Counted from the first letter of the stretch, positions 43,384 to 53,016 are shown. The stretch is 63,247 nucleotides of DNA from Martelella mediterranea (GCF_021021415.1 NZ_JAINWJ010000051.1:1-63247); one strand, 5' to 3'. Notes: generated by a model not told the origin, from the sequence alone. Program-made: numbers and translations.

Positions 43384-44072
43384 TTGATCCCGGCGAGGGC
43401 CTCATTGGAGACTCTGAACCTTTCGCTGTTGGCGGCTGCTCGCTCATATCCGTATCGTTTAAGGAAGCGACGACTGAATGCATATGTCGCGCCATAGATG
43501 CCACCCAGAACCCCAAATGAGATTCCCGCTATCATCGGGTCGACCCACAAAAGCACGCTGATGATTGCGACTACCGTACACGTCGCGGCGACAAGTTCCG
43601 TCGCCGGAAGCAGAAACTGCAACACCAACTGTTGCGACTCCGCTAAGACCCGCGTTCCCATCTCGCCCGTGTGACGATTGAGGAAGAAGGCGTGGGGTTG
43701 GCGTAGATAGGCGACTAGTAGGCGATGGCTGATAGAATGCATCCGCATCATGGCAAATCGCGAGACGACGTACGTCTTCGCGATCTGAATCAGGCTGGTG
43801 CCCAATATCACGGCGAAAGATGCAAAGCCGAGTGTTACTAAAAAGGCATAATCATTTTCGAACCCAAATGCATTATATACCCAGGCCAGTATGGGAATTC
43901 GCTCGATCTGGTTGGGATTCGACAGAACCGATAGGAATGGCAAAACCGATCCCACCATCAGTGCCGATGATAGGGCTGCGATGTTTACAGCCGCAAGTGT
44001 GATCAACGCGCTCCGCTGCTCGTGCGAGTCCAGCAACGCCCAACACTTTTTCCAAGAGGTGAAATCGATCAC
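43377..44072 (-). pseudogene. ABC exporter, N-terminal fragment (right copy)
   Basis: From GTG 44072 (GTGA overlap with the tviB stop) about 230 residues align closely with the exporter at 24919-26742 (SALMVGSVLPFLSVLS, RMHSISHRLLVAYLRQP, FFLNRHTGEM). The match stops after NEALAGIKD. The last 35-40 residues of the open frame are out-of-frame reading of the X fragment. The ATPase domain is absent, so no working transporter is made. Confidence 0.85.
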
Positions 44073-45343
44073 AGTCTCAGATCGCTTTCGCCGCGCGTGA
44101 AAACGCTTTTCAGATCGCAAAACACGCTGTCGAGTCGTCCGTAGCGGCGCAGCGACTTGGCACCTGTTTCGCGATAGTTGTGATGTGCAACGGCCAAGAT
44201 TACTCCATCATAGGCCTCAAGCTCTGGTGTTTTAACCAATTCGAGTCCGTATTCATGTTGTACTTCTGTCGGGTCGACCCAAGGGTCATGTACGTCGACC
44301 TCGATGCCGTAATCCTGCAATTCGCGCACGACATCGACCACGCGGGTATTCCTGAGGTCCGGGCAGTTTTCCTTGAATGTCAGGCCCAGGACCAGCACCC
44401 GCGCGCCATCCACCTGAATGCGGCGCTTCAGCATGGCCTTGACCAGTTGCCCGGCGACATAAGCGCCCATGCCGTCATTGATGCGCCGACCGGCGAGGAT
44501 CACCTGTGGGTGGTAACCGATCTCTTCGGCCTTGTGGGTCAGGTAATACGGATCGACGCCGATGCAGTGGCCGCCGACCAGGCCCGGCCGGAAGGGCAGG
44601 AAGTTCCATTTGGTGCCGGCCGCCTTCAGTACGGCTTCGGTGTCGATGCCCATCTTGTTGAAGATGATGGCCAACTCGTTGATCAGCGCGATGTTCAGGT
44701 CGCGCTGCGTGTTCTCGATCACCTTGGCGGCTTCGGCGACGCGAATGCTCTCCGCCTTGTAAGTGCCCGCCGTGATGATGCTGGCGTAGAGCTGATCGAC
44801 CTCTTCGGCGATCTCCGGCGTCGAGCCGGATGTCACCTTGCGAATATCGGGCAGGCGGTGGGTCTTGTCGCCGGGATTGATCCGCTCCGGAGAATATCCG
44901 GCAAAGAAGTCCTTGTTGAAGGTCAGGCCGGAAATGCGTTCCAGCACCGGCACGCAGTCTTCTTCCGTGGCGCCGGGATACACGGTGGATTCGTAGATCA
45001 CGATATCGCCGCGTTTGAGAACCCTGCCGAGGGTCTCGGAGGCCTTGATCAGCGGGGTCAGGTCCGGGCGCTTGTGCGCGTCAATCGGGGTCGGCACGGT
45101 GACGATATAGACGCTTGCCGCGGCGAGATCGGCGGGGTCGGCCGTGAACGACAGGTGCGAGGCCTCGCCAAGTTCGTCTTCCGATACTTCCAGCGTGCTG
45201 TCGCGGCCCGCGCGCAACGCATCGATGCGACCCTGATTGATGTCGAAGCCAATCACCGGGCGGCGCTTGCCAAACTCGACAGCAAGCGGCAGGCCGACAT
45301 AGCCGAGGCCGATAATGGCGATCGTTTTGAGCTCTGATGTCAT
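44069..45343 (-). CDS. tviB: UDP-N-acetylglucosamine/galactosamine-type 6-dehydrogenase (TviB/WbpA family)
   Basis: About 424 residues from ATG 45343, which overlaps the epimerase stop (ATGA). [14 protein letters not shown] is the NAD loop and [15 protein letters not shown] carries the catalytic Cys. C-terminal [16 protein letters not shown] and VDVHDPWVD are family features. It oxidises a UDP-HexNAc or related sugar to the uronate. It is the intact version of the fragment at 24525-24922. Confidence 0.85.
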   Translation of the reverse strand: MTSELKTIAIIGLGYVGLPLAVEFGKRRPVIGFDINQGRIDALRAGRDSTLEVSEDELGEASHLSFTADPADLAAASVYIVTVPTPIDAHKRPDLTPLIKASETLGRVLKRGDIVIYESTVYPGATEEDCVPVLERISGLTFNKDFFAGYSPERINPGDKTHRLPDIRKVTSGSTPEIAEEVDQLYASIITAGTYKAESIRVAEAAKVIENTQRDLNIALINELAIIFNKMGIDTEAVLKAAGTKWNFLPFRPGLVGGHCIGVDPYYLTHKAEEIGYHPQVILAGRRINDGMGAYVAGQLVKAMLKRRIQVDGARVLVLGLTFKENCPDLRNTRVVDVVRELQDYGIEVDVHDPWVDPTEVQHEYGLELVKTPELEAYDGVILAVAHHNYRETGAKSLRRYGRLDSVFCDLKSVFTRGESDLRL

Positions 45344-46350
45344 TTTCCCGAATAATCCCTGTACCATTCGACAAACCGCGCGATGCCATCCCTGAAGTCC
45401 GTCTGTGGCCGGTAGCCTGTCAGCGTCTTCAAGAGTTCAGCGTTTGCCCAGGTTGCCGGCACATCGCCGGTCTGCATGCCCATGTAATTCCGCTCGGCCT
45501 TTTTCCCGAGGCAGTCCTCGATTGCATCGACGAAATCCAGAAGGCGCACCTTGTCGGAGTTGCCGATATTCACCACGCGGTAAGGGGCCACGGGCGAAAG
45601 GCTGTCGCCTTCCGGCACAATGCCGTCTTCGGGGCGCACCGGCGCGGCGTCGATCAGCAGACTGATGGCGCGGACCAGATCATCGACATAGGTGAAGTCG
45701 CGATACATGTCGCCGTGATTGTAGATATCGATCGGGCGTCCATCGAGGATCGCGTCCACGAATTTGTAAAGCGCAAGATCCGGCCGGCCCCACGGTCCAT
45801 AAACGGTGAAGAAGCGGAACATCGTGGTCGGCAGGTTATGAATATGCGCATAGGCATGCGCCATGCTCTCATTGGCCTTCTTCGTCGCCGCATAGATCGT
45901 CAGCTGGGTGTCGGCCTTTTCGGTTTCGATAAAAGGCATCTCGGTATTGGCGCCGTAGACCGAAGAGGTCGAGGCCATCAGCAGGTGCTGCACCTCGAGG
46001 CGGCGTGCGGCTTCCATGACGTTGAACGTGCCGATGACATTGCTGTCGAGGTAGGCACGCGGGTTTTCAAGGCTGTAGCGCACGCCGGCCTGGGCGGCGA
46101 GGTGAACGATCACATCGGGCGCGAACTCATCCGCGACGCGGTCGAACAAGGCCTGATCCTCAAGCATGCCCTCGCTCGCCGCAAAATTAGGGTTTTGCAG
46201 AAGCATCTGGTGACGCCGCTGCTTCAGCGCCACATCATAGTAGTCGGTCATCCCGTCGAAGCCGTGGATGGTGAAGCCTTCGGTAAGCAGCAGCTTCGCA
46301 AGGTGGAAGCCGATAAAGCCAGCCGTGCCGGTGATGAGAACGCGTTTCAA
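45340..46350 (-). CDS. NAD-dependent nucleotide-sugar epimerase (UDP-glucuronate 4-epimerase-like)
   Basis: 336 residues, extended [19 protein letters not shown] at the start, [23 protein letters not shown] (YxxxK) and the [15 protein letters not shown] stretch of CapI/LpsL-type 4-epimerases. With the dehydrogenase beside it, it would interconvert UDP-uronates (Glc/Gal series). It lies 24 bp after the EPS-MarR gene and overlaps tviB. Confidence 0.85.
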   Translation of the reverse strand: MKRVLITGTAGFIGFHLAKLLLTEGFTIHGFDGMTDYYDVALKQRRHQMLLQNPNFAASEGMLEDQALFDRVADEFAPDVIVHLAAQAGVRYSLENPRAYLDSNVIGTFNVMEAARRLEVQHLLMASTSSVYGANTEMPFIETEKADTQLTIYAATKKANESMAHAYAHIHNLPTTMFRFFTVYGPWGRPDLALYKFVDAILDGRPIDIYNHGDMYRDFTYVDDLVRAISLLIDAAPVRPEDGIVPEGDSLSPVAPYRVVNIGNSDKVRLLDFVDAIEDCLGKKAERNYMGMQTGDVPATWANAELLKTLTGYRPQTDFRDGIARFVEWYRDYSGK

Positions 46351-46374
46351 TGAATGCTCTTTCCGTGTCTGCGG

Positions 46375-46743
46375 TTACTTGCGTGGGGGAGGGGCCTTGC
46401 CGGCCCCCAGTTCGATCTCGCTTTGAAGCGCATCAATCTCTTCCTTGAGCGCCTCGTATTCTTCCATCTTGCGCTTGAGAAACCGGGATGTGAGGGCCGC
46501 TTTTTCCGAGAGGCCCTTTGGCGTCAGGATATAGGCATAGCGGCGCTTGTCTTGCGCGGCGGAGAAGTTCCCCAGTTTCACTATTCCCTTTTCAATCAGC
46601 GCATTCAGGCAGTAGTGCACCCCGCCGACACTGATGCCGACGGCATCTGCGATGTCGCGCTGGGACATTTCGGGATTTTCCTGAAGGAGGCGCAGGACGC
46701 GGAAACGCACATCCTCTTGCGTTTTGCTGCGCTGACCGGCCAT
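46375..46743 (-). CDS. MarR-family EPS-associated transcriptional regulator (right copy)
   Basis: 122 residues, closely similar to the regulator at 22686-23057: LLQENPEMSQRDIADAVGISVGGVHYCLNALIEKG is the helix-turn-helix, KRRYAYILTPKGLSEKA the wing, followed by a charged helix. It heads the right-hand polysaccharide operon on the minus strand and is divergent from the NusG-like gene. Confidence 0.82.
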   Translation of the reverse strand: MAGQRSKTQEDVRFRVLRLLQENPEMSQRDIADAVGISVGGVHYCLNALIEKGIVKLGNFSAAQDKRRYAYILTPKGLSEKAALTSRFLKRKMEEYEALKEEIDALQSEIELGAGKAPPPRK

Positions 46744-46841
46744 CAGATTGCGTTCTCTTTGCAGGCTACCGCACGAGAAGCGCCCTTGGCTCTTCCCGGG
46801 GGGTCATTGCTATGAATGTGTTGACTTGATCCAAACATGGT

Positions 46842-46860
46842 CGTTCAAGTTTGAACGGTA
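46842..46860. promoter_or_regulatory. Palindrome in the EPS-MarR / NusG-like divergent region
   Basis: CGTTCAA-GT-TTGAACG lies 99-114 bp upstream of the right EPS-MarR start; the minus-strand extended form TACCGTTCAAACTTGAACGA matches the site at 22576-22596 at 16 of 20 positions. It is a candidate operator of the EPS-MarR regulators or a shared promoter element. The remaining gap (46744-47097) shows no gene. Confidence 0.55.
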
Positions 46861-47097
46861 TCATGGCCCGCTATTTTAGAAAAGCCCGAACTGCAAAAAT
46901 GATAGCCGAGTTTTGTGACAATAAGCCTGCGCAACGTTAACTGATCGTCGCGGTGTCGCACACAGCCGAGCTAGACGCCGGTCCATTTTGTTTCGGATCG
47001 CGTGCCTCATACATCGGCGTCGGGTCTCTGGAAAGTTCCTGGTTGAACGTGGACTGTTTTGGGGGCATGGTTCGCGCAAATTGAACGGGGGGCATGG

Positions 47098-47604
47098 ATG
47101 AGCGATCACGACAGGGTCTGGTTTCTGGCGCAGCTCAAGCCCAACAGCTACAAGATTGCCGAGCGTAATCTGGCCCGGCAGGGCTTCCAGACCTTTTTGC
47201 CGTTGCATGAAGAGGCCAAGCGCAACGGGAGCAGGTTCACCGTCCAAACGCGGCCGCTGTTTCCAGGCTATCTTTTTGTGGCCCTTGATACGCTGCAGGG
47301 TCGGTGGCGCGCGGTCAACTCAACCTATGGCATCACGAGGCTTGTCAGCCTTGGAAAAGAGCCGACGCCAGTCCCGGCCGGTCTCGTTGACCAGTTGATG
47401 ATGCGTTGCAATGAGCAGGGTGTGGTGCTGCCGTCGAAGCTCTTGAAAAAGGGTGATCGGGTCAAGATGGCCAAGGGGCCGTTCGCGGATCTGATTGCCA
47501 CAATCGAATCCGTGACGCCGGACCGCCGCGTCTGGGTGCTTATAGACATTATGGGCGGGCAGACCCGGGTTGCCGTGCAGCCCGACCAACTTCGGGCGGT
47601 GTAG
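47098..47604 (+). CDS. NusG/RfaH-like transcription antiterminator
   Basis: 168 residues from ATG 47098 (run of G just upstream). An NGN domain (WFLAQLKPNSYKIAERNLARQGFQTFLPL, PLFPGYLFVALD) is followed by a KOW-like C-terminus (LKKGDRVKMAKGPFADLIATIES). Specialised NusG paralogues of this kind promote elongation through long polysaccharide operons. It is divergent from the right operon and probably serves this locus. Confidence 0.85.
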   Translation: MSDHDRVWFLAQLKPNSYKIAERNLARQGFQTFLPLHEEAKRNGSRFTVQTRPLFPGYLFVALDTLQGRWRAVNSTYGITRLVSLGKEPTPVPAGLVDQLMMRCNEQGVVLPSKLLKKGDRVKMAKGPFADLIATIESVTPDRRVWVLIDIMGGQTRVAVQPDQLRAV

Positions 47605-47616
47605 CGAAACACGGGG

Positions 47617-48399
47617 TCAACGCCCGCTCAGCCAATAGGCCAGCTGTCCCACATTTTCGCGGATCGCGGTGTTCAGCACGGCCAGGTTCCGTGTCAGATT
47701 CCAGCCAATGCCGTCGCCAAAGGCCGACGTGCGATAATCGACGGGGAAGGCCACCAGGTTTTCCCAGCCGGCGGTTTCGAAACTGCGCATGGCGCGCGGC
47801 AGGTGGAAGGCGCTGGTGATCAGAACCCAGTTTTCTCCGCGCTTGGGGTTGGCAAGCGCCAGGCTGAGACGGGCGTTCTCGGCTGTATTGCGTGATTGGT
47901 CTTCCAGTAAGAGACGCTCGCGCGCCAAACCCTGTGCGAGAAAGAACTGCTCGGCAATCTCGGCCTCCGAGGTCGTGGCGCCGGCGGCGTCGCGGAGCGC
48001 GCCGCTGCCACCCGTAAAGAGAATTTTGGCGTCGGGAAACCGCCGCGCGAGCGCGAGCGCGGCCGTGTAGCGCTCCGCGCCTTCGTTGAGTTGCGGCTGG
48101 CCCCAAAAAGCGCTGGCCCGTGCGTCTTCGCCGCCGCCGAGCACGATGATGCCGTCGACATTCGCCAGGCTGGGGTCAGCCGGGTAGCGTCGTTCGATGG
48201 GCTGCAGGAGAAGGTCGCCAAGGGGTAGAATACTGAGCGCGACGAGCAGTCCCAGACTGACGCCGCTGATCCATAAAGCGATACGTCTGCGCCGCAGCAG
48301 CAAGGCAAGCACGATGCACGCCAAGGCAATGATGATCCAGGTGTCGGGCCGCAGGAGCGCGCCCACCAGCTTTGATGCTATGAAGAAGACGGTATCCAT
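47617..48399 (-). CDS. YdcF/ElyC-family membrane protein (DUF218)
   Basis: 260 residues with two N-terminal hydrophobic segments (IIIALACIVLALLL and ISGVSLGLLVALSIL) and a DUF218 domain (GIIVLGGGEDAR, ILFTGGSGALRDA, LLEDQSRNTAENA, VLITSAFHLPRAMRSF). ElyC relatives act in envelope or peptidoglycan/lipid-carrier maintenance. Exact role unknown. Confidence 0.8.
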   Translation of the reverse strand: MDTVFFIASKLVGALLRPDTWIIIALACIVLALLLRRRRIALWISGVSLGLLVALSILPLGDLLLQPIERRYPADPSLANVDGIIVLGGGEDARASAFWGQPQLNEGAERYTAALALARRFPDAKILFTGGSGALRDAAGATTSEAEIAEQFFLAQGLARERLLLEDQSRNTAENARLSLALANPKRGENWVLITSAFHLPRAMRSFETAGWENLVAFPVDYRTSAFGDGIGWNLTRNLAVLNTAIRENVGQLAYWLSGR

Positions 48400-48404
48400 T
48401 GGGG

Positions 48405-49526
48405 CTAACTTTGCCGGTTGCCGATAACGGTCGTCAGGGCATTGCGATAGGCTTCGACGACCAATGCCTGATCGAACTCGCGTTCCATCTTCGCGCGCCC
48501 GGCTTGCCCCATCTCGGCGCGGGCTTCCGGCGACAGCGCGAGAAACCGTTCCATTGCCGTGGCCAGGCTGTCTGCATTGCGAGCCTCACAAAGAAAACCT
48601 GAAGCATTGTCGTCGATCACGGCACGACAACCAGGCACGTCGGTTCCGATGAGCGGCCGTCCCATCGCGGCTGCCTCGATCAATGTTCGCGGCGCACCCT
48701 CGCGATAAGAGGGCAGCACCACACAGGAGGTAGCAGCTATCGCCGGGCGCACATCGCTGGTGGTCCCGAGATACTCCACAACGCCCTCGGCCACCCAGGC
48801 GTCAACAGTCGCAGCGTCGATCGCGGTGCGGTTTTCCGAGCCTGCCGCGCCCAGCAGCTGGAAGGTTGCCTCCGGGTGACGCATCTTGATCTGCCGAGCG
48901 GCCTCAACGAATTCAATCACGCCCTTGTCGCGCAGAAGCCGGGCAATCATCAAAAACGCAGGCGGTGCATCCGCTGCGGGCATCTCGGTTTGAGCAAAGC
49001 GTACCAGATCAATGCCGGAGCCGGGCAACAACCGTGTCTGGTCAGCCCGCACCAGCCTCCGCTCGAGAAACAGGATTCGGTCGTCCTCATTCTGGAAAAA
49101 GACGATCGGCAGGTTGGCAAACGCCCCTCGATAGAGCTGCTCGGCTATGGTCTGCAGCAGTCCGCCTGAGAGAAAGGCTGTTCCAAGCCCTGTGACATTC
49201 GGAATAAAGGGCACGCCGGCGGCGCGCGCCGCTCGGGCCCCGAAAATATTGTTCTTGATCGTGAAGCTGAGGATGGCGTCGGGGCGCTCTTCCTGAAATA
49301 TCCGCTTCAGCCTGTATTGCAGTTCCAGGTCGCGGACTGGATTGAGGCCCTTGACGCTCATCTTGAGCGGGAGAAACCGACAGCCGATCCGCTTAAGGTC
49401 GTCCACCGATCCATCGGGCGGCGCCAGGACTGTGATGCGATGCCCGTCAGCCTGGAGCGCCTCGACGAGAGGGCGCCGAAAATTCCAGATATTCCATGCG
49501 GCGTTCACCGTCATCAGGATGTGCAA
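48405..49526 (-). CDS. Glycosyltransferase family 4 (PglA/CapM-like)
   Basis: About 373 residues. The best start is TTG 49526, preceded by GAGGAG; TTG 49550 is also in frame. LHILMTVNAAWNIWNFRRPLVEAL begins the GT-B fold. SFTIKNNIFGARAARAAGVPFIPNVTGLGTAF and LPSYREGAPRTLIEAAAMGRPLIGTDVPGC are GT4 hallmarks. It lies 5 bp upstream of the YdcF-like gene, so the pair is probably an operon. Confidence 0.85.
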   Translation of the reverse strand: MHILMTVNAAWNIWNFRRPLVEALQADGHRITVLAPPDGSVDDLKRIGCRFLPLKMSVKGLNPVRDLELQYRLKRIFQEERPDAILSFTIKNNIFGARAARAAGVPFIPNVTGLGTAFLSGGLLQTIAEQLYRGAFANLPIVFFQNEDDRILFLERRLVRADQTRLLPGSGIDLVRFAQTEMPAADAPPAFLMIARLLRDKGVIEFVEAARQIKMRHPEATFQLLGAAGSENRTAIDAATVDAWVAEGVVEYLGTTSDVRPAIAATSCVVLPSYREGAPRTLIEAAAMGRPLIGTDVPGCRAVIDDNASGFLCEARNADSLATAMERFLALSPEARAEMGQAGRAKMEREFDQALVVEAYRNALTTVIGNRQS

Positions 49527-49677
49527 GGGGGCGCTCCTCGATACGTGCAAGTTAGGTTTCGGTCTTTTATCCTGCCGACAGGTAATGGGGTCGCCAACTT
49601 GGCATCAATCCTCGGCGTAGCAAGATGCTGATCAGCTCCGCAATGTCGGCTTGCCGCACCATCAGTCTTTATCGCTG

Positions 49678-50415
49678 TCAGGTTTCCATGGCTCTGATAT
49701 ATCGGTCGACGGTTGCCTCGAGTCGGCCTTGTGGGCTGTCTGGATATTCTCTGGTAGCGCCTTCGTATTTCCAGCTTGCTTTTGCCCTGTAAGAGGGGTG
49801 CTGAACGCCGATAACGCGCTCGAAAGCGGAGGTTTTGACAAAGGACCGATAGGCTTGGCCGCCGAAAGCAAAGATTTTTGCCGGTGCGACAAGTTCTATC
49901 TCTCGTTCCAGAACTTCCGCAAAAACCGGCGCGAGAGCATCAGCGCGCCCATAATCAGGTGTCCATACTTTTCGTGCGTCAGTGACCCAAACCCCGTAGC
50001 CGGCTTTCACAAACCGCAGTATGAGCTCCCAGAAAGCACCATAGTTTTTGTAGCTGTTGCGGAACTTGGCATTATCGATGCCGAAAGGTGTACTGACCGT
50101 CAGGGCAGCGTGCTTTTGCCAATTCCGCAAAGGGTCCTGTGCGCAGAAAAACAGATAACCCTTTTCCGGCTTTCCGTCAGTAATCAAGCACGGCATGTCA
50201 TAACCGGCCGGCAAACCCTGGATAATCTCAAGACCGGGGCAGTTGAAGTCATTCGGAGAGATGACGGGCATTACGTCACCCGCTCTGTCGGCCCTGTAGA
50301 GGTTGTCTTCGAAATAGTTCGCCAGATGGTCAAAAACCGATGATCTGAACAGGGCCTCCTGCGAAGAAATGAATTCCCGCCACCGGTCTTTGTTGAAATC
50401 TGGAACTTCTCTCAT
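49678..50415 (-). CDS. Uracil-DNA-glycosylase-fold-like protein
   Basis: 245 residues from ATG 50415 with GGAGG six bases upstream. GYLFFCAQDPLRNW resembles motif A of the UDG superfamily, VAPAKIFAFGGQAYRSF the core strand, and GVQHPSYRAKASW the HPS motif. Overall it does not match a standard UDG, so it may be a divergent or regulatory member. Moderately AT-rich, no operon partner. Confidence 0.45.
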   Translation of the reverse strand: MREVPDFNKDRWREFISSQEALFRSSVFDHLANYFEDNLYRADRAGDVMPVISPNDFNCPGLEIIQGLPAGYDMPCLITDGKPEKGYLFFCAQDPLRNWQKHAALTVSTPFGIDNAKFRNSYKNYGAFWELILRFVKAGYGVWVTDARKVWTPDYGRADALAPVFAEVLEREIELVAPAKIFAFGGQAYRSFVKTSAFERVIGVQHPSYRAKASWKYEGATREYPDSPQGRLEATVDRYIRAMET

Positions 50416-50642
50416 GTGTGCCTCCATGTCATCTTTGTCCCTGCCAACGCATCGTAAGTAGGGTTATGTGCGTCTCCCCTCTTATTACAACGCTTGGCAA
50501 AATAGGAAACGCTCAGGAATATTAATACGTCGTTTTTCCTGTGCCCTGATTATCGGTCATTGAGTGGTCCGAAAGCCGGGTTTTCGCTTAGCGAGGTTGG
50601 CGGTATTAAATTACCGCATCGCACAGGAGGCCTTAGACATGA

Positions 50643-50690
50643 TGTTGATTGCCACTGAGAACTGATCCAGCGTGACCTTATGCGCCTAAC
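50643..50690. mobile_element. Orphan insertion-sequence end
   Basis: TGTTGATTGCCACTGAGAAC at 50643-50662 is identical to the repeat bounding the element at 12616-13657, and the following ACTGATCCAGCGTGACCTTA resembles the DNA after the 12616 copy. No partner end or transposase lies nearby. The rest of the 50416-50795 gap shows no gene. Confidence 0.55.
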
Positions 50691-50795
50691 CGGCTCAGTT
50701 CCGCGTGGATACCGACAGCAGTAGTATTTGTTTCCTCTGGTTGATATTTGATAGACTGGATCAGGCTTTGCGTCGCAGCAGAAATCGAGAAAACC

Positions 50796-51044
50796 ATGTT
50801 CTTTGTCCGCATCGGATCATTCCTAGCGTGGCTGGGGCTAACATTCGGAGTGATCTCCCTTGGAATGGGGTTCGTACTTGGCTCTATGTTGCCCATTGAT
50901 GACCCCGAGGCTTTGGCTCAAGCCCAAGCCTTTTTTGAGCGGCGCTATGGGGGCACGACCGCAGAAATGGTGACAAGGGGAATTTATCTGGTGCTCGGCT
51001 CGGTTGTTTTGGGCATCCTCGCCCATATTGCTCGGAAGCCTTAA
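50796..51044 (+). CDS. Small two-helix membrane protein
   Basis: 82 residues from ATG 50796. Two hydrophobic segments (IGSFLAWLGLTFGVISLGMGFVLG and GIYLVLGSVVLGILAHIA) flank a polar loop with DDPEALAQAQAFFERRYG. Not recognised. No evident operon. Confidence 0.45.
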   Translation: MFFVRIGSFLAWLGLTFGVISLGMGFVLGSMLPIDDPEALAQAQAFFERRYGGTTAEMVTRGIYLVLGSVVLGILAHIARKP

Positions 51045-51179
51045 ACGTCGGTATGCCAAACTGAATAAATGGATCGACCGCACCGTTCCAGCGTGATCCA
51101 ACGTCTGAAAAAAAGCCCTTGTCAGGCGGGTCGTTCCACATATGACAAACCATAACCACACGCCAAAATTTGTGTTTTA

Positions 51180-51494
51180 TTATTCGGTGGCGCGTAAGAT
51201 CACTTGCCAGTCTTGCCGCCCGCCAAGGATACGGATGATATCTATTTGGTTTTTGTTGATGGTGTAGATCACCAAATGGCTTTGGTGATGGTGGACACGG
51301 ATGGGCGGATCAAACTCTATGCGCTCCCGCGCAAGTAATGGCATGGACGCGATCATGTCAAACGCTTGAGCCAGACCGTCAATATAATGATCCGCTTGAT
51401 CGAGTGACCAGTTTTCGGCCGTGTATCTCCAAACTTCGTCTAAATCCTCAAAGGCTTTTGGTGTAAGCCGATATTGCAGCTTACTTGATGGCAT
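51180..51494 (-). CDS. parE: ParE-family toxin
   Basis: 104 residues from ATG 51494, overlapping the antitoxin gene by 14 bp. LQYRLTPKAFEDLDEVWRYTAENWSLDQADHYIDGL is the RelE/ParE fold signature and IRVHHHQSHLVIYTI the C-terminal strands. ParE toxins poison DNA gyrase. Confidence 0.85.
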   Translation of the reverse strand: MPSSKLQYRLTPKAFEDLDEVWRYTAENWSLDQADHYIDGLAQAFDMIASMPLLARERIEFDPPIRVHHHQSHLVIYTINKNQIDIIRILGGRQDWQVILRATE

Positions 51495-51726
51495 GACGCT
51501 CGCGCATTCGCAACTTAAAGGCCGTATGGTCAAAAGCCTGCGGCTCGCCGCTTTCGATGCCTTCGGTGATTGCAGCCTGCAGTGTTTTGACGGCCGTGTG
51601 TCGCTCCTGGTCTTTGCGGATCAGGTCGCGGACGTAATCGCTCGCATTGCTATAACGGCCGTCGCTTGTTTGGGCTTCAACCCAAGCCTTCATCGGGTCA
51701 GGCAGCGAAACATTCATGGTTGCCAT
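51481..51726 (-). CDS. parD: ParD-family antitoxin
   Basis: 81 residues: MATMNVSLPDPMKAWVEAQ is the RHH DNA-binding strand and helix, YSNASDYVRDLIRKDQE the second helix, followed by a disordered toxin-binding tail. The toxin gene overlaps its end. It would neutralise ParE and repress the operon. Confidence 0.87.
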   Translation of the reverse strand: MATMNVSLPDPMKAWVEAQTSDGRYSNASDYVRDLIRKDQERHTAVKTLQAAITEGIESGEPQAFDHTAFKLRMRERHAIK

Positions 51727-51760
51727 TGTTCGATCTCCTTACCTAAGAGAATATCAAAAA

Positions 51761-51775
51761 TGACAAAGATTGTCA
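51761..51775. promoter_or_regulatory. Palindrome upstream of parD
   Basis: TGACAA-AGA-TTGTCA lies 35 bp upstream of the parD start in an AT-rich promoter region. It is a fitting autoregulatory operator for the RHH antitoxin. Confidence 0.45.
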
Positions 51776-51986
51776 AAAAAATTTAGCAAGGATCAGCGCA
51801 ACATAACCACAAACCCGCATTTGGGGGTATGCATGAGCGTTTTTCTCGACCTATTTTCACGATAAGTCTTTGGAATATTTGAAGCATGTGGGGCCCGGTG
51901 CCACTCCGAATGACACTGGAAATCGAGATATAGACGCTCTACCTGCAGCAGCGACACTCACCGATAGCCCATTCTTGGACAGACAC

Positions 51987-53012
51987 TTAGAGATTCGGGC
52001 AATTTTCGCGCAGGAAAATCTCGAATGCGGTGAAGGCTTCGGGGACGTTCGGCTGTTCCGCGCGCTTGAAGTGGGCCGCAAGAATCTCCAGCGATTTGCT
52101 GGCTTCAAGGCGCGGATTCTGGTCGATCACAGCATCGAGAATGCCCTTTCGCAGCAGTTCGCAGCGAAGCGGCGTGAGTTCGTGGGTGATGAACACTACA
52201 TCGCCGGTTTTTCCGAGTTCCTCGAGGGTCTTCGCGATTCGATAGTTCCCGGCTGACACGTTGTAAATGCCGCGCACGTCTTCACTTGTTTCAAGCGCAC
52301 GTCTGACGAGCGATGCCGCCCGCGCGCTGTTTTCTTCGCTCTCGGCGATATCCAGAAGGCTCAGGCCGGGAAAGCGTTCGCGCAGGACGGCGCGGAAACC
52401 CATCTCGCGTTCCTGATGGCCGATAATCCGGTGATAGCCCAGCAATACGAGAACCTTGCCTCCGTCGCGCCCGATGAAACGGCCCATCAGTTCGCCGGCG
52501 GCCCGGCCTATGCGTCTGTTGTCCGGGCCGACATAGGCCAGCCTGCCCGAGGCGGGCAGATCGCTGACGAGGGTCACGATCGGTATGCGCTTGCTCACAG
52601 CCGCAAGACAGCACGATACATCCGGATGATCCGGGCAGCAGATGACGATGCCGTCATATTGTTCGGACAGGTCATGGATGCGCTTCACGATCCTTGCGGA
52701 ATCGATCGGGTCGATATCATGGATGAAACAGCGGATTCTGAAACCGTCGCCGTGCCCTTCCAGCGCGGAAAACGCATCCCTCATTGCCGCGAAGAAGGGG
52801 TTGTCCGGCGATGGAAGAAGGACCGCGATGCGCAGCGTCGCGGCATGGGCTCTGAAGATTTTACGGTCGAGATCAAGGCGTCGGGCCCAATCGAGAACCT
52901 TCGCTTCGGATTTAGGCGAGACCCCGCCTCTCCGGTTCACGACGCGATCGACCGTTGCAATGCTCAGGCCGGCCGCCTTCGCGATCTCTTCCAGGGTGGT
53001 TTTTCTGCTCAT
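51987..53012 (-). CDS. LacI-family transcriptional regulator
   Basis: 341 residues. TLEEIAKAAGLSIATVDRVVNRRGGVSPKSEAKV is the LacI-type helix-turn-helix and hinge, followed by a periplasmic-binding-like sensor domain (IAVLLPSPDNPFFAAMRDAF, YVGPDNRRIGRAAGELMGRF). Divergent from the IolE-like gene, and the intergenic inverted repeat fits its operator. Probably a repressor responding to the imported cyclitol or sugar. Confidence 0.88.
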   Translation of the reverse strand: MSRKTTLEEIAKAAGLSIATVDRVVNRRGGVSPKSEAKVLDWARRLDLDRKIFRAHAATLRIAVLLPSPDNPFFAAMRDAFSALEGHGDGFRIRCFIHDIDPIDSARIVKRIHDLSEQYDGIVICCPDHPDVSCCLAAVSKRIPIVTLVSDLPASGRLAYVGPDNRRIGRAAGELMGRFIGRDGGKVLVLLGYHRIIGHQEREMGFRAVLRERFPGLSLLDIAESEENSARAASLVRRALETSEDVRGIYNVSAGNYRIAKTLEELGKTGDVVFITHELTPLRCELLRKGILDAVIDQNPRLEASKSLEILAAHFKRAEQPNVPEAFTAFEIFLRENCPNL

Positions 53013-53016
53013 TGTT

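Noticed and set aside
43293..44120. A 275-residue short exporter gene
   Set aside because: Alignment with the full exporter shows a truncated N-terminal fragment whose last residues are out-of-frame reading of the X homologue.
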